The notes under the pieces were generated by a model. It was not told where the DNA came from. It searched no databases and saw nothing but the letters and a program-made list of their open reading frames with translations. A DNA stretch of 64,000 nucleotides from Micropruina glycogenica (GTDB lineage Bacteria; Actinomycetota; Actinomycetes; Propionibacteriales; Propionibacteriaceae): the NCBI RefSeq assembly GCF_039524395.1, contig NZ_BAAAGO010000041.1; one strand, given 5' to 3'. A program made the translations under genes and the position numbers. Positions within the stretch are counted from its first letter, which is position 1; the number at the start of each line of letters is the position of its first letter. Of the stretch, positions 60,282 through 64,000 are shown piece after piece.

Positions 60282-60636
60282 GTGGATCGTGTCCGGGAAG
60301 TGGAGCTTGGAGCGGCTGAAAGGGAAGTGAAGAGGACGTTTCGGGTTCAGGGGATGGAGGCGGCGAGGTTCGTGGTGAAGCAAGCGGTACGGCAGGATGC
60401 GCGACGTACGGTGCGGGAGGCGCTGGATGCTCGACGCCGGTCACAGATGGAGGCCGAACGGCGGCAGGCGACCTTGGCTGTGACGGTGCTGAGCGCGATC
60501 GCGGAACGCCAGGCGGCGGTCGCGGCCGCCGACGATGCGGGCGNTCGAGCTGCTGTGCGGTTCCACGGTTGGGTTGAAGGAGCTGCAGCGGCTGGCGAAA
60601 CTTCCGCTGCGCACACCGGCGGAGAAGGCGTCGTGA
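60282..60636 (+). CDS. Small helical protein interrupted by an ambiguous base
   Basis: About 117 residues: basic and helical (REVKRTFRVQGMEAARFVVKQAVRQD... split by Arg-rich ARRTVREALDARRRSQME), followed, after omission of the undetermined base at 60544, by ELLCGSTVGLKELQRLAKLPL and a stop at 60634-60636. With the N removed, third-position GC stays high and the TGA overlaps the next ATG as TGATG, the coupling style of the whole module. With the N kept, the frame runs into the following gene. The start is uncertain (GTG 60282, GTG 60327 or ATG 60354). Possibly a relaxosome accessory protein. Confidence 0.6.
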
Positions 60637-61484
60637 TGACCCGCAGCCGGCCGATTATTCCGCGGAATAATCCGGTCGCGGTCGTCTCCAGGACTGCGTC
60701 GTGGCGGTGGGCGTGGGCGGCTGCTCAGGTCACTCCGGTGCTGTTCTCGAGTTACGTGTGGTTGATCATCGGCACGCTGCAGCCGTTGCTGATGGTGGCG
60801 CTGCTGGCGGCTGCCGTTGTGCTGATCGCGGTGCGCAACACCACGTTCGGTCTGTGGTGGCGCTACGGAGCTTCCAGGCTGGAGGGGGGCCATCGGGACC
60901 GGGTGGCGGCCGCCATCGTGCCGGTGGCGAGCCTGCCGTGTCTGTGGGTGGGCCGTCGGATGCCGGCGGCGCTGGTGGCCTTGCCGAGTGACTCTGACTT
61001 GGTCGTCTCGAGCCGAGTGGTGAACTGGGTTGTTCGGGGCGGCTACACCGACTTGCAGGTCAGCGCTGTGGTGGCGCACGGTGTCGGCCAGCAGGCGGTG
61101 ACCCGGTCGCGGATGGTCGCTGCCGGTGAGGCGTTCACCCTGCCCTGGTCGCTGCTAGTGATGCTCGCCGCACCGATCGTGGGCCGGCTGTGGACGTTCG
61201 GTCTGATCCGTGGCGGGTGGACGGTGCGCTGGGTGGTGTTCGCGGTCGCGGTCTGGCAGTCCTACAGCGAAGGCCGTTGGGTCGGCATGTGGGGAGTGCT
61301 CGTGATCGCCACCTTGAGTTGGTCGACCGGCTACCTGCACCGCCGGTGGAGTCGGCGGCTTGAACTGCTCGGCGATCAGCGGGTGATCAGCGAAGGGCTC
61401 GGCCCGGTGCTGGCCGAGATGATCCGGCACGCCGTTCCGCTGAACCCGCGGCGCATCGACCGTCTGCAGGGGGTGTCGTCGTGA
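60636..61484 (+). CDS. Membrane protein with degenerate M48-like motif
   Basis: 282 residues. Two helices lie near 30-70 (VTPVLFSSYVWLIIGTLQPLLMVALLAAAVVLIAV) and several more in the C-terminal half. Between them, DLQVSAVVAHGVGQQAVTRSR stands where M48/HtpX peptidases have AVLAHELGHH, so the zinc ligands are mostly lost. GLGPVLAEMIRHAVPLNPRR at the end resembles the substrate-loop region. If the relation is right it is an inactive peptidase homologue. The N-terminal codons contain the fifth ICE palindrome. GTGA overlap with the next gene. Confidence 0.65.
   Translation: MTRSRPIIPRNNPVAVVSRTASWRWAWAAAQVTPVLFSSYVWLIIGTLQPLLMVALLAAAVVLIAVRNTTFGLWWRYGASRLEGGHRDRVAAAIVPVASLPCLWVGRRMPAALVALPSDSDLVVSSRVVNWVVRGGYTDLQVSAVVAHGVGQQAVTRSRMVAAGEAFTLPWSLLVMLAAPIVGRLWTFGLIRGGWTVRWVVFAVAVWQSYSEGRWVGMWGVLVIATLSWSTGYLHRRWSRRLELLGDQRVISEGLGPVLAEMIRHAVPLNPRRIDRLQGVSS
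60651..60674. promoter_or_regulatory. ICE palindrome copy 5 (24 bp, one mismatch)
   Basis: CCGATTATTCCG followed by CGGAATAATCCG; only the second-last position breaks the symmetry. It lies 15 bp inside the gene that starts at 60636, read as PIIPRNNP, a different reading frame from copy 4. Confidence 0.82.
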
Positions 61485-61774
61485 ACGGCACCGCGCGGCA
61501 GGTGCTGCGTGACCTGCGGCAGGGCGTGGTCGATCGGTCGCCCGCGCTGCTGGTGATGGTGCTCAGGTGGGCTCTGGTGCTGGTGTGGATGGTGTACGGG
61601 CCGGTGTGGGTGGTCGACCAGATGGTGCGGCCCGACTGTGCCGTGGCGGTCTTCTTGGTCATCTGGGTGTACCTGCTTGGTAAGGCGATGTGGTCGGCTT
61701 GGCGCATCTTCTCGCCGGAACGCCGTGTTCATCGTGAGCTGGCCGCGATGGTTCAGAGGGCCGAGCGGTGGTGA
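61481..61774 (+). CDS. Small two-TM protein
   Basis: 97 residues with two helices (LLVMVLRWALVLVWMVYGPVWVV and CAVAVFLVIWVYLLGKAMWSAW) and a basic C-terminus. GTG start overlaps the preceding stop (GTGA), and its own stop overlaps the GTG of the next gene. No family recognised. Confidence 0.7.
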   Translation: MNGTARQVLRDLRQGVVDRSPALLVMVLRWALVLVWMVYGPVWVVDQMVRPDCAVAVFLVIWVYLLGKAMWSAWRIFSPERRVHRELAAMVQRAERW

Positions 61775-62703
61775 CCAGCGGTGCGCCGTCAGCCGGGCTG
61801 CGGGTGGTGTCCTACGGGGGAGGGGTGCAGTCGACCGCGCTGTTGGTGTTGGCGGCACAAGGCCGGGTCGACTTTCGGGTGTTCCTGATGGCGAACACCG
61901 GTGATGACAGCGAGCATCCGGCCACCTTGCGGTACGTGCGGGAGGTGGCGGTCCCGTTCGCGGCACAGCACGATCTCGAGTTGCACCTGTTGGACCGCAC
62001 CCGCCGCGATGGTTCGGTGGAGACGTTGTGGGGACGGTTGACGAAACCGGGGTCGCGGTCGGTGCCGATCCCGGTGCGGATGTCCAACGGCGCTCCAGGG
62101 ACGCGCAGCTGTACCGCGGATTTCAAGATCAAGGTGACGGGCCGGTGGCTGCGTCAGCACGGCGCCCACGCCGGCCGCGCCTGTTCGAACTACACTCGGT
62201 TCGGGCCATGCCCGCAGCACCAGCTGTCGACGTCGGTGCGGGGGTGCCGCCGGCACCCGGTGGAGGGCTGTGATGGGTGCGTACCGGCGTCCAGGGCGAC
62301 GGTGGCGATCGGGATCAGCGTCGACGAGATTCACCGGGCGAACAATCGCCGCGTCGAGGACCACGAGGACGTCGTCTACCCGCTGCTGGATCTGCGGCTG
62401 CGCCGCGATGACTGCATGCGGATCATCCGCGCCGCTGGCCTGCCGGTGCCGCCCAAGAGCGCGTGCTTCTTCTGCCCGTTCCGCAGCCCCGCCGCCTGGC
62501 TCGACCAGGCGACCGACGAGCCTGATCTGTTCGCCCGCTCCTGCGAACTCGAGGATCTGCTGAATCGTCGAAGGGCTGCGCTGGGTCGTGACCCGGTGTA
62601 CCTGACCCGGTTCGGGGCGCCCCTGGCGCAGGTGATCGGCACCGCTCAGGAACGGCTGTTCGACCACGACCCCGGCTGCGACTCGGGCTGGTGCATGACA
62701 TGA
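61771..62703 (+). CDS. PAPS-reductase-like PP-loop protein
   Basis: 310 residues. The PP-loop SYGGGVQSTALLVLA near residues 14-28 binds ATP. The cysteine segments RSCTADFKIKV, CSNYTRFGPCPQHQ, CRRHPVEGCDGC and SACFFCPFRSPAAWLDQ would suit an iron-sulfur or zinc site. This resembles the adenosine 5'-phosphosulfate reductase-like and DndC-like proteins common on actinophages and ICEs, whose role is unknown; sulfur or base modification of nucleic acid is one possibility. It lies next to DprA and DNA methyltransferase genes, which favours a DNA-related job. Confidence 0.8.
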   Translation: MTSGAPSAGLRVVSYGGGVQSTALLVLAAQGRVDFRVFLMANTGDDSEHPATLRYVREVAVPFAAQHDLELHLLDRTRRDGSVETLWGRLTKPGSRSVPIPVRMSNGAPGTRSCTADFKIKVTGRWLRQHGAHAGRACSNYTRFGPCPQHQLSTSVRGCRRHPVEGCDGCVPASRATVAIGISVDEIHRANNRRVEDHEDVVYPLLDLRLRRDDCMRIIRAAGLPVPPKSACFFCPFRSPAAWLDQATDEPDLFARSCELEDLLNRRRAALGRDPVYLTRFGAPLAQVIGTAQERLFDHDPGCDSGWCMT

Positions 62704-62761
62704 CGCAAACGGTGGCCGATGGGGCGAACCCCAACAACCGGAATCTGAAGGAGGCATGACC

Positions 62762-63589
62762 ATGGCGGACAACGGGGCTCGGCAGACCCGCATGATCGTT
62801 CCAGGGGATGCGGAGTGGCCATCAGGGTTGGAGGTGATGGGCGCCGACCAGCCGGACCGGCTGTTCATTCGGGGTGATGCGTCGTTGGCGGAGCTGACCG
62901 AACACTCGGTGGCTGTGGTGGGGTCTCGCGCCTCAACCGCCTACGGCGAGACGGTGGCTATCGATTTGAGTGTCGACCTGGTCCGCGTGGGGTACGGGGT
63001 GGCGTCGGTGGGCGGTTTCGGGATCGCGGCCGCCGCCCACAGGGCCGCGGTGGCACAAGGCGCCCCAACGGTGGCTGTCGTGGTGGCCGGCTTGGACCGC
63101 TTGCATCCGCGAGCGAACCGGCCCCTGTACGACAGCATCGTGCGCGAGGGGCTGCTGGTGTCTCTCTCTGCCGACGGTGTGTTGGGGAGCAGGCGGGACC
63201 TGCTGGCCAGTCAGGGGCTGCTCGCAGCCCTGACGCAGGCGACCGTGGTGGTGGAGGCCGCTGCACGATCCGGCGCCTTGCATGTTGCCGATCAGGCGCG
63301 GTCGTTCGGCAGGCCTGTCATGGCGATTCCCGGCCCCGTCACCTCGGCGGCCTCCAGCGGCACCAACCGGTTGATCGCGTCGGGGCAGGCGGATCTCGTC
63401 ACCAGCGCTGAAGAGGTCCGTGCCCGTCTCACCGTAGGCGAGGTGCCAGGTGTGGAGACTGTGGTGTTGCGGCCCGGGGCCGGGCCCGCTGTCGGTGCGT
63501 GGGAGCGTGTGGTGGCCCCCTCCCGACCCGGTTCGGTGGAGCCGGACCCGCACACTCGGCAGGTTCGCCACGACATCCCACTGTTCTAG
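62762..63589 (+). CDS. dprA: DprA/Smf-like DNA-processing protein
   Basis: 275 residues with the DprA Rossmann fold: VAVVGSRASTAYGE, SVGGFGIAAAAHRAAV, VVVAGLDRLHPRANRPLYD, QATVVVEAAARSGALHVADQA and AIPGPVTSAASSGTNRLI. Chromosomal DprA loads RecA on incoming single-stranded DNA; one next to the origin of transfer would protect or convert the entering strand. GAAGGAGG lies seven bases before ATG 62762; ATG 62756 is too close to it. There is no C-terminal winged helix, so it is shorter than classical DprA. Confidence 0.88.
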   Translation: MADNGARQTRMIVPGDAEWPSGLEVMGADQPDRLFIRGDASLAELTEHSVAVVGSRASTAYGETVAIDLSVDLVRVGYGVASVGGFGIAAAAHRAAVAQGAPTVAVVVAGLDRLHPRANRPLYDSIVREGLLVSLSADGVLGSRRDLLASQGLLAALTQATVVVEAAARSGALHVADQARSFGRPVMAIPGPVTSAASSGTNRLIASGQADLVTSAEEVRARLTVGEVPGVETVVLRPGAGPAVGAWERVVAPSRPGSVEPDPHTRQVRHDIPLF

Positions 63590-63610
63590 CTGGCGGGGGT
63601 GTGAAGAACC

Positions 63611-64000
63611 ATGACGATGCACGACTCACCTGGCACTGATCGGGTTAGGACACCCTCGGAGGGGGTGTTCTTCGCCGACGGTTTGGTCACCTTGTACTGC
63701 GGCAGCGCCGACCAGGTTCTGGCCGGCATGCCGGCCGGCTCGGTGGATTGCATCGTCACCAGCCCGCCCTACTACGGTCTGCGCGACTACCAGATCGAGG
63801 GCCAGACCGGCATCGAACCCACTCCCGCCGGCTACATCGAGGCGCTGGCGGTGGTGTTCGCGCAGGCCCGCAGAGTGCTGGCCGATCACGGCACCCTATG
63901 GCTGGTGCTGGGCGACAGCTACAGCACCAAGAAGCGCGGATCGGACAATGGATGGGAGTCGTCGCGGCTGAGTAATCCGGCCCGGGTCCAGAAGATGCAG
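63611..64000 (+). CDS. DNA methyltransferase (N4/N6 type), N-terminal part
   Basis: First 130 codons of a gene that runs off the right edge. TLYCGSADQVLAGMPAGSVDCIVTSPPYYGLRDYQ contains the catalytic S/N-PPY motif IV. GYIEALAVVFAQARRVLADHGTLWLVLGDSY fits the following motif V-VI region of DNA_methylase N4/N6 (beta-class) enzymes. On an ICE it probably protects the incoming DNA from restriction. Starts at ATG 63611, 21 bp after dprA. Specificity cannot be read from this part. Confidence 0.85.
   Translation, partial: MTMHDSPGTDRVRTPSEGVFFADGLVTLYCGSADQVLAGMPAGSVDCIVTSPPYYGLRDYQIEGQTGIEPTPAGYIEALAVVFAQARRVLADHGTLWLVLGDSYSTKKRGSDNGWESSRLSNPARVQKMQ

Noticed and set aside
60242..60330. Cascade of leader peptides (10 and 19 codons) linked by GTGA overlaps before the 60.3 kb gene
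   Set aside because: The frames and overlaps exist, but such short coincidences are expected by chance in GC-rich DNA and the true start of the next gene is unsettled.
60198..61484. A single 428-codon protein spanning 60198-61484
   Set aside because: It depends on the undetermined base at 60544; codon composition and the TGATG overlap favour two genes.

Overview
The window is high-GC actinobacterial DNA. The chromosomal part (1 to about 13.9 kb) has a dihydrouridine synthase gene, a dgt-dnaG pair, a sigma-70 family gene and tRNA-Asn. This suggests a member of the Actinomycetota, possibly Propionibacteriaceae; that placement is inferred from gene content and codon style only. The rest (about 13.9 to 64 kb, running off the right edge) reads as an integrative and conjugative element (ICE) inserted at the 3' end of tRNA-Asn. 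No integrase is visible, so it is presumably beyond the right edge.

Chromosomal part. On the minus strand, a compact operon (9.27 to 1.28 kb) encodes a ROK-family repressor, a sugar-binding lipoprotein, two ABC permeases, a NagZ-like GH3 beta-N-acetylhexosaminidase, a ROK sugar kinase and two small membrane proteins. It looks like an uptake and recycling route for N-acetylglucosaminides or muropeptide sugars. No ABC ATPase is present, so a shared MsiK-type ATPase is likely. A near-perfect 19-bp palindrome sits just before the repressor start, in the short gap to the divergent dgt-dnaG genes. A strong stem-loop follows the binding-protein gene.

ICE left part (14 to 26 kb), lower in GC and mosaic. 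It has a TetR/DUF6326 pair with twin operators, a tandem 59-bp REP-like repeat array, and a probable defence island. The island contains an Mrr-like nuclease, a RelA/SpoT synthetase fused to a C-terminal RNxxxH (HEPN-like) segment, a 2-TM protein, an OLD-like AAA-TOPRIM ATPase, two truncated genes joined tail to tail (NYN nuclease and deoxyribosyltransferase-like), a DUF4209 protein with RNxxxHG, and a membrane protein coupled to a methyltransferase.

Tad-pilus module (26.7 to 38.7 kb). A small excisionase-like HTH protein is followed by a complete Tad/Flp-type operon: lipoprotein, secreted Gly-rich protein, SAF/CpaB, CpaE-like, a 55-aa protein, TadA, TadB, TadC, Flp-like pilin, three TadE/G-like pseudopilins and a 1007-aa LysM-BTAD protein. 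Its prepilin peptidase lies 15 kb away beside the relaxase.

Conjugation module (39 to 64 kb). It encodes a sigma-like regulator, a ParA-like protein, T4SS parts (VirB2-like, VirB8-like, VirB6-like, SCO6880-like, VirB4, lytic transglycosylase), a cysteine-cluster protein, a DUF4192 protein, a VirD4 coupling ATPase, a DUF4913 protein, and a 1840-aa relaxase-helicase-primase. A divergent leading region follows, with membrane proteins, a PAPS-reductase-like PP-loop enzyme, a DprA-like protein and a truncated DNA methyltransferase.

Two DNA-level signals tie the ICE together. A palindrome centred on ATTCCGCGGAAT occurs five times between 27 and 61 kb. A two-part regulatory block, (TTRGGGGACG)x2 plus a 24-bp element about 80 bp downstream, precedes both the HTH gene at 26.76 kb and the sigma-like gene at 39.02 kb.
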